A stretch of 64,000 nt of DNA from Populus alba (Eukaryota; Streptophyta; Magnoliopsida; Malpighiales; Salicaceae). The DNA lies in assembly GCF_005239225.2 (NCBI RefSeq), contig NC_133284.1, positions 6,167,770 through 6,231,769 on the forward strand, read 5' to 3'. Shown here in pieces: positions 1 to 20,224 of this stretch. Both the position numbers and the translations under genes were made by a program. Each line of letters starts with the position of its first letter. Position 1 is the first letter of the stretch. The notes under the pieces are model-generated. The model saw nothing but the letters and a program-made list of their open reading frames with translations, was not told the DNA's origin and searched no databases.

Positions 1-2770
1 ATTTACACTGCTTTTTCTTTGCTTTTTGCAATTCAGTCTTTTCTTCGTGGGAAACAATTTTACTTGCACAAGCGAGATCATGATGGTGCCTTAAATCCTT
101 TTACAATTTTCTGCAATTTCTTTTTCTTGCCCTCTTTGTTGCTTTCCGTTTTGGTTTTGTTTTCCAGCAACTTCTCTAATTAGTATGCTTTCGTTCTTTC
201 TCTTTTAATTATTATGATTTTTATGACTTCTTAATCTTATTTTATTGTAACTCATAGGATGTTGGTCTCTTTCCATTTGCTTTGAAGGGTTTGCTTCTTC
301 CATTACATTCAAGAGGATACTCAGTTTTTGACAGCTTTTTGTTTGACTCTTGGTGATCAGAATTTCCAGGTTATTCCATTACTATTTGTCTTTCTTTTCA
401 GTTGTTCTTTTTAATGTTGTGTGTTTTTTTAGTTTGCATGGGTTGTTCATTCAACTACTGTTGATCGAAATTGCCTGCTTATTTCATTGCACTTTGATTT
501 TCTTTTTATTCGGTGTTTCTAAAGTTTGTTTTTTTTTCTTCCTGGTTTTATCGGATTCTTCACATGTTTTGTGAAGTTTTCTTTTTTTCATTGCACTTTA
601 GACAACCTTAGAAGGGGACAATTTAAAAAAAAAACTAATTTTGAACAAACCATCCTTCTTTTTTTTTTGTTTTCAAAGAAAATGGTCTTCAATTTGAAGC
701 AAAATTAATCTCAAATTTAATCGCTGAGTTTTGTAACATAAACCCATGATTACTTGAAACTTAAAAGGGATCTAGGGAGACAAATTGGAAAAAATAAAAA
801 TAAATATGCCCCAATCTTTTAGTTTAAGAAACAGATAAATTGGAAAAAAAGAAATAAATATATTAGTTCTCAGGATTGCCAAATTTTGTTAAATGATGTT
901 CGGCAGCATTACATTGTTAATGTTGTAGTTAAAAATAATATAATAATCTCTTTATAATAAGATTTTTTTCTAAAAAAAAGTAATTATAAAAAAATTGCTC
1001 AGAGATTATTTAGTATCTCTCTCTCACACACACATCATGTAAGTTAATCATCAGAGTCTAGAAAAAAAAATGGGTTTGTGGCAGAGAAATCTGGTGAAAT
1101 AATAGCAAGGGGACACGAATATTTGAAATTTATACAGCTGTCCAAGACTACAACTCATGGAATACTTATATTTAATTAATGACTATACGCAAATTCACAT
1201 ATAAATTTATGAATAATCTTTTGTCACTATTTAATTATATAAATTAGGCTAAAACAATAGAGATCCCCTGAACTGTTCTCGATTGACATTTCATTTTTTC
1301 TCATTTTATTTTAATAAATTATGGTGAGTAGCCAATTAATTTTATTTAGTAGCTAATTAATTGTAATTCAACCTAATATTAGTGTTTTTAGTTGCTTAAA
1401 AGATCTGAACTTTGAATCTTTCCTCTATAATAATATATATATAAAAAGCTATTCATAATTTAGGGAGTTTTTATGAGGTTTCTGGTGAGAATTTATTTGG
1501 TAGGTGTGTATTTATATCATCAGGGGTCCAAAAAGGAATGAAGTGCATGGATGCCATTAGTTTGTGTTGCAAAGTTTGGGAAATTTCAATTTATAAATAC
1601 GTGTTTATTTCTGATGGTGCTTAATTAAATTATGTAATCATTTTTAATTAAAAAGCAGCATCAGCTAGATATAAACATTACATTTTCCATTGTGCTTGGG
1701 AGGTGAATATTTTAAAACAATATCTTTTTACATGTAATATCAAAAGAAAAATTCAAAATGTTCGATGGCATATGCAAATTAACACTTTTCTACATGATTG
1801 CAATACATGTATTAATGGTATGAATAACATTTCAGGAAATTACATGAGTTTAAGAACATGAGCTTACAACATATTTCACATGCCTGATGATCATATAAAG
1901 AGGGGAGGTCATAATTCCCTGTTTTTTTAGCAGTATTTACATATATCAAACTACGAATTACAATTGGGTTTTATAAATAAAAAAAAATCTTGCCCTATTT
2001 TTTAAAAGATTACAGAACATAAGACACTCTCATTAAATAAATAACAAAATTATTTCCCTTATTCTTTGCAGCTTATACAATTTTGCTTGGGCTTAGAATA
2101 TGTTGGCTCATCTTTTTTTTATTATTTTTTTTGTTCTTTCATGCCTGATTTTCCAAGTCTTATGCCCCACGTCTATTTGTTTTTATCCTTGCACATATTA
2201 ATCAAAATTTCACGCTATTTTTAGGTCCTTTGAAGATGTCGCTTTTATTTATCGTCAACATTTTCTCAGGTTTGTTTTGTGCCTCTCTCTTATTTACTTT
2301 ATGCATTTCTATTGCCTTGCATGCTTAATCATTCTTATGGTATTCCAATGTTTAACAACATTTAATGTTCTGTTTTTAGTTGCTTGATCTTTTATTCTTA
2401 TATCTTCATCCTTTCTTCAACATGTTAATTTTGTGGAATTATGTTTTCTATTCCTTAATTAAACCAATCAGTAGTTTTCTAGCTAAGCCTATCCATCATC
2501 ATGTCTTATGACATGTTAAGGATTTCAATCCAATGTCGTTCCTTTTCCTTACAAGCCAGTTAATCTTTGCCCAACACCTAATTTCATGATGTTTTTTCTT
2601 TGATTGCTTATTATCCCTATGTTTACATGGTTTCTATAGAAAGTGCATGTCATTAAGATTTTCTCTATCCAAGTGTTTTCTTTAACTTAACCATCATCCT
2701 GTCCTAATGATGGTTTTTTTAGTGTTTTTTTTTTTTTTCATTTGCCTTGATATTTGTTTACATGGTTTAT
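1..2770. other. T-rich non-coding DNA, no gene recognised
   Basis: About 2.8 kb of T-rich, AT-rich sequence. The open frames here are short, hydrophobic and low in complexity, as expected from T-rich DNA read by chance. The T bias on the plus strand would fit intron or repeat DNA of a plus-strand element, but no exon with convincing splice sites and coding bias was found. A CA/CT-rich stretch lies near 1013-1036. Confidence 0.5.
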
Positions 2771-2783
2771 TTAGAGCAACGAG

Positions 2784-2960
2784 ATGACAAGTCCTCACGG
2801 ACATGTTCAGCCGGATGAGTATGTGCCATCTTCTCAATATTCACAATTTGCTTTTAATGACTATGAAACTCCCGTTGATAGAATCTTGCTATCCGATAAC
2901 CCAAGCCAGATTACTACAGTGTTTCCCTTGCATGATTTTTGTTTAGTTGCAGTGTTTCCC
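2784..2960 (+). other. short exon-like open segment, unidentified
   Basis: An ATG at 2784 opens a polar, coding-like stretch of about 45 codons (starting MTSPHGHVQPDEYVPSSQ). It then runs into hydrophobic, T-rich sequence and stops at 2993. It matches no family I know. It sits 0.8 kb upstream of a Helitron-like 3' end, so it may be a captured or decayed fragment carried by that element, but this is inference. It could also be chance. Confidence 0.2.
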
Positions 2961-3185
2961 CCACATGTTTATTTTTTAAATTATCTTTGTTAAATTTATT
3001 TTTTTAATATTGAGTTGGTTGAAAATTTAGCTTTAGCTTTAGTTTTCCCCACGTTTTTTTCATTATAATTATTATTATATTGTATTATATTATATGACTG
3101 TTTTTTTCTTTTTGTTGTTTCTTTTTAATTTTTTTAATGAATTTTTTGGTTTGATTTATTTTGTTAATGTTAAATTATTTTTTTA

Positions 3186-3770
3186 TTTAGTTATCATATT
3201 TTCATGATAATCTCGGGTTTGATAGGTTAACCTGATTTGACGAGTTATTTTTTTTCATTTAGTTTAGTTTGTTAAAGTTAATTTTCTTTCTATTTAATTA
3301 TCAGATTTTCATGACATGTATTCTGGGCTTAACAGGTTAACTTGGTTTGATGGGTTAACCCAGTTAATTCTAGGTAAACCCGTTATTTTTTTTTTCTATT
3401 TAGTTATCAAACTTTCATGACGCAAATCCTAGATTTTACGAGGTAATCTGGTTTAAAAGAGTTAACCCAATTAATTCAATTTTTTTTCTTTTTCTTCATT
3501 AGTTTTTTCTTTTATGTTGATTTTTTTTTAATTACTCTATTTAATTATCACACTTTTATGACACGACCTTATAGCGAGACCCACATCCAATATTCTTGGG
3601 TCTGGTGTTACAGCCAGGCTCACTTAAACTTGGGCCATACAAGTTTAATTTTATTATTAATATTATAAATATTACTCTTAGGTCAGACGTTGCAGCCAAA
3701 CCCAAGATTCTTGGGTATAACTTTGTAGAAAAATTCAAGATTTTTTAATTTTTATTTTTTAAAATATTTT
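3186..3770. repeat. degenerate tandem repeat (TTATCA...TTTTCATGA units)
   Basis: Four degraded units begin with a TTTAGTTATCA or TTTAATTATCA core followed by TTTCATGAC, near 3187, 3293, 3401 and 3541. Spacing is about 106, 108 and 140 bp. Between the cores are T-rich spacers and GGTTAACC-like motifs. Related units occur at 15.3-15.9 kb, about 21.7-22.1 kb, about 35.2-35.4 kb and about 60.5-60.7 kb, so this is a dispersed family in this genome. The last part (3580-3720) repeats a CTTGGGT...CAGCC motif. Confidence 0.55.
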
Positions 3771-3783
3771 TTATACAAAAAAA

Positions 3784-3816
3784 ATACCCGCGACATCACG
3801 CGGGTATCAAAGCTAG
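3784..3816 (+). mobile_element. Helitron-like 3' terminus (hairpin plus CTAG)
   Basis: A perfect 9-bp stem (3784-3792 ATACCCGCG with 3799-3807 CGCGGGTAT) encloses a 6-base loop. It is followed after 5 bases by CTAG at 3813-3816 and then T. This is the usual signature of a Helitron 3' end: a GC-rich hairpin, then CTRR, inserted before T. The 5' end, which should start with TC after an A, could not be fixed, so the element's length is unknown. The repeats and exon-like segment upstream may belong to it. Confidence 0.6.
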
Positions 3817-3832
3817 TATATATATATATATA
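3817..3832. repeat. (TA)n microsatellite
   Basis: Eight TA units directly after the Helitron-like CTAG end. Confidence 0.8.
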
Positions 3833-4042
3833 GTGAACTATGAACTTTCGGGGTCCACTAAACAGTATATATTATTAACAATGAACCCAGCCTCCTATTC
3901 AAAAAAGAACTTAGTTTTTGTGCCCGAAATTAGCCAAAAAAAAAAAAACGACCATTATTTGAAAAGAAAAGAAAAGAAAACAGCAAGCATACAATTACAC
4001 GTACATGAATGTTAAATGTCCTCTCGAAAAGAGAAATAAACA

Positions 4043-4247
4043 AAGTGTAAGGTCCTTTTTTTTTTTATTATTTACATGGGTATCCGGACCAGCTTACGCG
4101 CACCACAACTAATCCCACGGTCCATTGAACATTCTGCAAATCCAATAAGTATGTAAGGCATCGCGTGTACAATGAGGTTTGAACCCTGGTACAGAAAAAG
4201 AAAACAAATCTCTTCCACCACTAGGCCAATACTCCAAGTGTAAGGTC
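4043..4247 (-). mobile_element. tRNA-derived SINE with 13-bp target-site duplication
   Basis: Direct repeats AAGTGTAAGGTCC at 4043-4055 and 4235-4247 flank a body of about 179 bp (4056-4234). On the minus strand the body starts with a polymerase III A box (TGGCCTAGTGGT) and has a B box (GGTTCAAACC) further on. It ends in an AATAATA/A-rich tail next to the left duplication. A and B boxes, an A-rich tail and a perfect target-site duplication together define a tRNA-related SINE. The intact duplication suggests a fairly recent insertion. It lies about 520 bp upstream of the SCD2-like start codon. Confidence 0.8.
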
Positions 4248-4764
4248 CATTCTTAATATTTAATGACATAAACCTATGAGGTAAGGTCTATTTTTTCCTC
4301 TTTAATGAAATAGACGTTTCTTCAATGCTTACAAAATCACCGGGGTATTGCAAAGTACAGGCATTTTTAAATCATCAACATTTAATCTTTTTTTTTTAAA
4401 AAAACACACACTTTGAAAACAGCCTCTGGCATAATTCTATCAAATCACGGGAGCCCACCTTTGTCTTCGTAACCCACAAAAGAACACCTTTTTTTTTACT
4501 AATAAAAAATAATGAAATAATAAAACGGTTGTCGATAACGGCTGACAAATAACCCCGTCCCGTTTCCGTCCACGGTCCCCCCATCACATAGAACAACAGT
4601 TGAGACAAAGCTAGCATATATCCCCTTTTCCTCTCCACCAACATTGCACTGCATTTCTCCTCAAAAGATCTGGGCAGGCAGACCGGCTCTAAAAAAGATC
4701 AAATTGTTTGAAAATAAGATCCTTTTGTTTTACCCTACTCTGACTTCTATTTCTTTGTTTATTT
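4248..4764 (+). promoter_or_regulatory. 5' flank of the SCD2-like gene
   Basis: About 0.5 kb between the SINE and the first ATG of the SCD2-like gene. It is richer in C than its surroundings and has pyrimidine-rich stretches near 4620-4660. I see no convincing TATA box at the expected distance. The promoter and 5' leader must lie here unless the leader is spliced. The precise start of transcription cannot be set from sequence alone. Confidence 0.4.
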
Positions 4765-13002
<8,238 letters not shown>

Positions 13003-13850
13003 CACAAATCTTATGGGCAGCTTAGGGGCTCTGGTTGACGATGGTTGTTCCAGGAAATCTCACGCTATCAAGTTTCTTCTTGAATCATGTTACTGAATTC
13101 TTCTATTTGTTGGAGAATTTACCTATGTTGCTTGGCACTGGTCCACACGAGTCATATGATATATAAAGTAGGTTCATCTCTTTAGATACATGTTATATAT
13201 ACACATGCATCAACATATAGGTATGTTAATTACATGAAGTTAAATACAGTCTAGGTCAAATTGTAGCAAGCTTGCCATTGAAGGAAATAGCCAAGTTGGT
13301 TTTGATTTCTCATTTTCTAAGAACAAGAGTAATAGCTAAGTTAGCAATACTTGGACGAATGCCTGTCTGCGGTGGGTCTCGAAAAGTTTTGCTGGATTCG
13401 CAAAAGCCGACCATTTATAAGAGACAAAAGTTGTAATTTCCAAGGAAATTTGAGCAGGAGGTGATAAACTAGGGTGAAGCTACGCTTTTTAGTTTGGGGA
13501 CAGTTTATCATGGGGTTTTTAACGGGCGGTCGAGGTGCTGTTTATGTCCAAGGGGATCCGTCTATAGTTCGAAGTTGAAGATGAGTGGGTTGGGGTTCAA
13601 CTTCTTAATAGTTTGAGGGGTTATTTGTTTTGTGTCATCTTGACAGTGAAAATTGAAAAAAAAAAGTGACTCGTGTTATTTTCCTGTCAAAATTTGATAC
13701 TAACATCAAGAAGATTACTAAAACGCAAAGCTGATCGGACGCCTAGGTGATGAATCACTGGTGTACGGGCATTGCTATGTGCTAAAATTGTCGTGACTCT
13801 AGAGTTGCGGAAACTAGAACTACAACGTGAAGCAAAATGAGAGGTGGATT
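13003..13850 (+). other. 3' flank of the SCD2-like gene
   Basis: Sequence after the TAA at 13000-13002. The first several hundred bases are mixed in composition and probably include the 3' UTR. No single polyadenylation signal stands out. No other gene is seen. Confidence 0.4.
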
Positions 13851-13854
13851 TACT

Positions 13855-14045
13855 TGAATATCGTTTGTTTATGTGGTCTAATTATATTTTAATTTTTTTA
13901 ATTTTTAATTATTTTTTAGTACTTTAAATTGTTTTGATATGTTAATATTAAAAATAAATTTTAAAAAATAAAAAATATATTATTTTAATATATTTTTAAA
14001 TGAAAAATATTTTAAAAAACAATCTTTATTACAATTCTAAGCATT
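13855..14045. repeat. dispersed AT-rich MITE-like repeat, copy 1
   Basis: The core is TTGTTTTGATATGTTAATATT-like sequence followed by AAAAATAAATTTTAAAAAAT and a run ending in AAATATTTTAAAAAAC. The same layout is found at about 20225-20365, 39885-40086, 43984-44165 and 62325-62460. Size (130-200 bp), AT content and copy number suggest a MITE family, but I could not define terminal inverted repeats or target duplications. Confidence 0.5.
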
Positions 14046-14049
14046 TTAA

Positions 14050-15290
14050 TAATAAAAAAAAAGTTGTGGAGAAAACATTTTTTCTTGGTACACAAACATT
14101 GTAGGCTGAATTAGTGTTTTGGTTTTTTTTAGATAATTACAAAAACTTTTTTCTAGTTTGATCTAAATTTTATTTTCTCTATACTTTTATAAATTACATT
14201 TTCTATAATGCAGTTTACATGCTCAATAATAATTTATATCCTCAACTTTATATTTTGTTTGATTTAGAATGTAAAGTGTAATTTATAAAAGTATGGAGAG
14301 AAAGTAAAATTCATTAGACTATAAATATGGTTTTTGTAAATATATCTTCTCTTTTTCATTTTAATCCTCTTTTTTATATTATTGAATTTTTTTTTTTCAA
14401 TGCCATACCTTTCAAATTTAGTTTCTTTAAGTTTTAAATTTTTGAATTGATGGTTTGTTTTACAAGGTGGAAAAAGGTTTTGTCATTAAATTGATCAATT
14501 TGAAAAAAAATCAAAATCAATTTTTTTGATTAAACATAATCAAAACTTGGAGGACCAGAATTAACACTTAATCAAATTCTCATACTTTTTTTTCTTAAGT
14601 ATTGCACTAGAGTTGTGTTTTTAGCTATTTTTAGTAACCAAAGTTTTTTTAAAAAATTTTAATCAATGTTTAATAAGATTTGTTTCATTTTGGTCCACTC
14701 ATTTTGCTTGCATTTTAGTCTTGAGTTAGAGAGGAGATAATGGGTTGTCAAGAAACGAGAAAGGAGAAAGAGTGTTAGTTGTCTTAATTTTGACTTTGAA
14801 AAAAATCAATTTTTATGTCAATTGGTTTTATTTGATAAGAAAAGTTCTATTAAAGTGTTTTTTAACCTTCATCTTTAATGAGAAATTAGTTATAGGCTCA
14901 AGAAGCTATTGGAATTCGAGTTGATTTTTGGCTAATTTGAAGCCATGAATGGATTTATTTAGGCCATTTAGGTTCTTTTTAGGTGTTCTCAAGTTGAAAA
15001 TGAGTTTTTTAGGTTTAAAAAGTTAGAGACTTGACTTTCCAGCCACATGATATGGCTAGTAAAAAAACAAAATACGACGTGTCATCTAATTTATATTTTT
15101 ATTTTAAAAATAAGTACAACGCATTCACCCTATTTTTCAATACAAAAACAATCATAGCTAAGTGAGCTACATGCTCTTATAGGTCCACACAAGTGGCCTT
15201 TTGTTTTTAGGTTAGATATGTTGGGCCACCTAACCCAGGCGTCTAGCCTTTGTTAGTTGGGGTTATCATATTTTTTTTAATTAAATCTCA
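14050..15290. other. AT-rich intergenic DNA, nothing recognised
   Basis: No open frame with coding character, no RNA gene and no clear transposon ends. Homopolymer T and A runs are frequent. Confidence 0.5.
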
Positions 15291-15297
15291 TTCAAGT

Positions 15298-15895
15298 AAA
15301 TAATTCTATGGGGTTATCCTGATCTCTGAACTTAGTTCATGATTTGTTGAGTTAATATGGGTTGAATATGATTGTTTTTTAGGTTTTTTTTTAATTGATT
15401 TTTTTTTCAATTTTATACTTAAACATTGAGTTGATTAAGAGTTGACTTCATATTTTTTTAGATTTGCTTTTTATAAGGTTATCATGATATCATAACTTGG
15501 GTTGTAGGTTTAACAAATTAACTTGGGTCAACTCGGGCTGTTTTTTTTTTGTCCTTTTTGTAATTGAATTGTTTATTTTTCAATTTCAACCTTTAACATT
15601 AAATTGAAAATTAAATTTTATAATTTGTTTTGATTTGCTTACTATATTATTATCTCAATTTCATGACAGGTCACGAATTTAGCAGATTAACTCAGGTTGA
15701 CTTATGATATTTTTTTCATCTTTTTTTTCAATTGATTTTTTCTTTCAATTTTACCCTTAAACACAAGGTTCATTTAGAATTGAGTTTCATAATTTATTTA
15801 AATTTGCTTTCTATAAGGTTATCACGGTCTCATGATTCGAGTAATGAATTTAACAGGTTAATTTGAGTTGATATAAATCTATTTAATATGTTAAT
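15298..15895. repeat. 168-bp-period tandem repeat, four degenerate copies
   Basis: The core TTATC (preceded in three of the four units by a GGTTATC form) recurs at 15314, 15479, 15650 and 15819, a spacing of 165, 171 and 169 bp. Each unit continues with a CATGA-like motif, then AACAGGTTAA or AGCAGATTAA-like sequence and a GGGTTGA or AGGTTGA motif. A T-rich spacer with TTCAATTTTA(T/C)CCTTAAACA follows. Copies are clearly diverged, so the array is old. It shares cores with the repeats at 3.2-3.8, 21.7-22.1, 35.2-35.4 and 60.5-60.7 kb. Confidence 0.65.
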
Positions 15896-15899
15896 GTCT

Positions 15900-18590
15900 C
15901 AATATTTTTTTTTTTTTTGAAAAATCCATCTTGAAGTTGTTTTTAATTTGAATAATATTTGTACATGTCATCTAGATTATTTTTAAATCCACCAAGTCAA
16001 TTAGATCACTTCAATTTAATAACATGAAATAAATAAATAAATTTACTTAAAAAACACATTAAAGCGTCTAAATAATTTTTTTTACTGTTTTATACTGTTG
16101 CTTTGTTTGGTTTTTAAAATTCGCTGGCTATGTGAACTTTTATCATCGTTTTTTTTTTTTTTTTGTCTCTAGTTGTTCATTCTTTTATGGCTCTTCTTCA
16201 TTTTCCTTTTTATTTTTTCTCTCAATATTTTAAATTACAATAAAATAAAAAATAATACCAAACGGGTATATTTTGAAAACTTGGATTTCTAATTTTTTCT
16301 ATAATTTGACCTCAATTTTAAAATTTCAAGATATATTTTGAGCCAAATTTAGATATTGATTTAAGTAAATCATGTTTGGACTCAAACCTGTTCAGAATCC
16401 GCCCCAGATTATAATCGATTTATGGCTCTACTCCTACCTAGTTATATAATAGGTTTTAAACCTGTTGATTTAGAAAAGAACAGAGAAGAGGAAAAAAGAA
16501 GAAGATCAATTTCAACGGCCAGAGCTCCAGATGTTTCAACTATGAATGTTTGTATATTAATATTGACGAATTGAGTAAAAAAAACTTAAAACTAAATATG
16601 GGCTTTTCCATGTCTATTTAATGAGCCTGAAGAAAAAAGTTTTTGTTGTGCTTGGGCTGATAAATTGCAGTCTATGTGAAAGAAATGATCATTTGATGCT
16701 TGAATTAGCAATGTGTAAGAGGAAAATAATATTTTGAAGGAGAACAAAAATGTAAGAGAATGTGTGTGTGTGTGTGTATTTGTTGTATTGTCCCATTTTC
16801 TCATATCTAATGTGGTTTTTAGTATTTATATACCTCACATTACCTGTATTTTCGATGTAGATTATAGGATCACAGACCTACATGTAGGAGTAATCAAGAA
16901 GAATATTTGATTTATTGATAAGCAATGCACAATTAGCCTGATAAAATGAGTTATTTGTGTAGACACCTATCTTGTTAACTCTGGAAAGGCAGAGTTTTAT
17001 TAGGAGGAATCATAACGACACTTTAGAGAGTTCAAGTAGGTGTCGCATTGGTAAGTCGTAAAACAAAAATTTAGATTTATGCCCACATTGATAAGTTATG
17101 AAACATATAGAAAGAAAATCCAAGACGGTGGCAATACATTGCGAGATGTTTAATATGAGATTTCCTTGACACGAAAAGGGTTCATGGCCTTACTAGAGTG
17201 CCCGCATTTTCCCTCACTTTTCTTTTTCTTCTTCTTCTTCTCCTTCCCTCCTCTAAGTGGGTTTGGTTGGGTCCTTTTTTTTTCACTTTTCTTCTCTTCT
17301 CCTATCCTTATTGGGCTCAGTTGGGGCCAAAATATAGATTCAATTAAAGAGTTATTGTGGAATTAGGGACTGAAATGGAGAAAGGGTATAAATTAAGTAT
17401 AACGCGTGTTTGGCCTAACCTTGTTTCATAGGCATATGAGCCTTGTTCTGTTGCTCCTTAGATGTTTTTCTTGGTGTCATTGGTTTGTCTCGACGAGGGT
17501 AATCCCCTCATATGGCTCTCTTTTTAACTCTCTTCTCTTCTCCTTTCTAAAAGCCCGATTGGGCTTCTCTTTTCTTTTTCTTCTCTTTTTCCCTTCACCC
17601 GCTCTTTTCTCTTCTCCTTTCTTTTATATGCCCAGTTCACAGTTGGGATTTCTCTTTATTCTAGCCTAAATATGAAATAAAATATTAACACGGATTAGAA
17701 CCCAAAAAGCAATTTTTAAGTGGAGCCGCTGTATATGCCTCGGAGCTGTAAATGCAAATAAGACAGCCACTTTGGTACAGCCACAACGGCTGGGATTTGT
17801 CTCTTCTCGTGTGTAACGTTGTAAAATGGCAGTTTGGAAGGCTTGGAATCGTTTGGAATTGGATAATAGTCCTTTTCTTGATCTTTCAGTATCTATATTT
17901 CTCTATGTAGGTCTCCCTTGCACTCCTATGGAACTTAGCACGCGCTGCAGGTCCTGTGCTCTGCCCCTATAGCTAAAATATAAAATATGTTCACACCATA
18001 CCCTACCTTGTTCTAAAAAGCGCATAGGCAAATTGATGTTTCAATTTGTGCCACAGATGGTCATGTGCACTTAAATATAATAGTAGCATTACCTTCTTGG
18101 TGGACACACCAGGCAGAGAAAAACAAGCTCTTTTGGATAAAAGTTGAGCATGGGGAAAGAAGGGAGAGACAATAAAAATTCTGAAAGGTGATTTTGACCT
18201 AGTCACCACTTATCTACCATTTTTGTTTTTTCCACTTGGTCGCATGGCCCCAACAATATGGCTTTAGAAAACTAATCCCTTCTGTTCCCATTATATTCTT
18301 TCTCCATTGGCTAGACTATACCGACTAAATGTTTTGATGTGAAGCAAATCATCACGTAGAAAGGAGGGAACATGCCATTGAGGTGTTTTTCCTCGTAATT
18401 ATTAGAGCGAAATGATTATAAGAGATAATGTTCTAAATTCACTTCAACATTGTGAGAGTTTGTATGGGAGTTAGTTCAGAGTTTAATTCCAAGAGACGAA
18501 TGAGGTCTGTGTACTGCGTTTTATACTTTTTCTTCCAAGGGTTTTGCCTTTTGTCTGCATGAATGGTTGCTCCCGGCCATGGTGAAAGAT
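15900..18590. other. intergenic DNA, no gene recognised
   Basis: Contains a short (TG)n microsatellite near 16761-16778 and pyrimidine-rich blocks at 17200-17310 and 17510-17625 (many TCTTCT and CTTTTC units). The open frames in the pyrimidine-rich blocks are Phe/Ser/Leu-rich and are not credible proteins. Confidence 0.5.
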
Positions 18591-18592
18591 TG

Positions 18593-18594
<2 letters not shown>

Positions 18595-18652
<58 letters not shown>
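18595..18652. repeat. (AT)n microsatellite, imperfect
   Basis: About 58 bases of AT dinucleotides with one phase break in the middle (ATATTATAT). The halves are able to form a long hairpin. Likely to vary in length between individuals. Confidence 0.9.
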
Positions 18653-18659
18653 AGCATGC

Positions 18660-19875
18660 GTAGCATGGATGAAAGCGTTTTCTCCCAACATGCTCAAGTG
18701 TAAATCATCCCCCTTTTGACCTCATCATGATCACCTCAAATATATAGAAAGAGACATTCGTTTTCCACACAGTTTTTTTTTTTTTCCCCTCTCTTTTCAA
18801 GTTATTTATCATTAAAGTTCTAACCTACAGTTTATAGTTCACACTAGTTAGTTGACTTTTGCTTTAGCACGGCGTGGATCGAAATATATTATTACAGTAG
18901 AAGCAAATTACCCTCGCCGGATTTAATTATGAAGAGTTTTTAGCCTCAACAACTACCGCAAAGAAAGTACTCCGAGATTTGAATGAAGGTACAAATTTAG
19001 AACTTCTCAAACTTTTAGGAAAACAAATCTTTCTTCACTGTAAGAAAATAAATTATTTCTCACTCACAACCACGCTGAAATTATGGAATACTACAAACTT
19101 TAGTTACGTTGATTTTGGCTCAGTCCCGAAACTTTATAACTTTTAGGTTTAACTGCCTTCTGGAGGAATTTGTAGACTTGACTTCTTGCATTGTCCCTTC
19201 GAAAAGCAAGGGCATGTGTTTCCCATTAGTGGTCTTGATAGAAAAGAGCAGGAAAAGCAATGGAGTATCAGCCAAAATTATGATCCGAAGATTGAAGTGC
19301 CGATCCTTGTTCCAGTACCACTACCTGCCTGTGTGGGGGGGAAAAACACAGGAAAGGTGGCTTACATTAATAATTAAGAAAGCAACCTAGCTTTTTCTCC
19401 ATTTGATATTAAAATAAGAACATCTAAAGAGCATTGAACAACGGAAATAAAAAAAAAATGGAAAAAACAAATAAAAGTGGAACCTTGCTTATATTACAAG
19501 ACTCACAAAAGCTTACATGAGCATCCGCAGCACATTTCCCAACCATGCCGGCCACAACCACTTCTCGATCGGTTCTCCTTTTATTTCTCTCATTTTCCTT
19601 TTAGAAAGTTACCGACTGCCACTTACAATAAGTTACCAGGAGCAAGGTCACCTACACCCTTTAGGAGGAAATGGGCAGAATTTATGCACCATATACAGAA
19701 GAAAGAATAAATATTTTTTTAGAAAAGAGAAAAAAACAAGTGAGGGTGATAGGTGTTGGTTAAAAGCCTATTTGATTATTTGACAAACCTGAACGCGTTT
19801 ATAACTAGACATGCTGTATTGACTCTAATGAGGAATAAAAAAATATAGCGGCAAGAAAAGAAACAGAGGTTTGTC
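18660..19875. other. intergenic DNA, no gene recognised
   Basis: Mixed composition with some short open frames at 19109-19390 and 19477-19783. None has recognisable motifs or splice context. Parts are less AT-rich than the flanks and could be an untranslated transcript, but nothing in the sequence proves it. Confidence 0.4.
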
Positions 19876-19879
19876 ATGA

Positions 19880-20056
19880 TCATGCTGCTATCTGCCAGCA
19901 ATCTACGGCACCTCCACTTTCCCTCACTAGGGGAGCAATGCTTTGTGTTTCAATGGCCCGTGTATAGGTCCCATTGACACCAGAGCCAGAGATATTGAGA
20001 GAGGACTGGCGAATGCATTTAGTTGATTGAGTATCAAGCAAAGACTCTTTTACTTC
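19880..20056 (-). other. orphan exon-like segment (58 codons plus stop)
   Basis: On the minus strand a good acceptor (CACTGTAG) at 20057 is followed by an open stretch to TGA at 19880-19882. It reads as polar, coding-like protein containing NISGSGVNGTYTRAIETQ and ending CWQIAA. It looks like a last exon, but I found no convincing upstream exons between 20.1 and 22.7 kb and do not recognise the family. It may be a gene fragment left by transposition or a chance open frame. Confidence 0.25.
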
Positions 20057-20224
20057 TACAGTGATCAGACAAAATGAAAGGCTTTTAAGACAGGTCAAAC
20101 AAAGCAAATCACCCCCAAAAGATTCTTCTTTACTGTGTGGAAATATATGGAGTTAAGAATATCATTACAATATTATTTATTAGCACTGCTTCTGAGGATA
20201 GCTTCAATCAAGCAAAGCAAGTGT

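Noticed and set aside
17166..17669. Open frames in pyrimidine-rich DNA
   Set aside because: They consist almost only of Phe, Ser, Leu and Pro from CTT/TTC repeats, and have no splice or promoter context.
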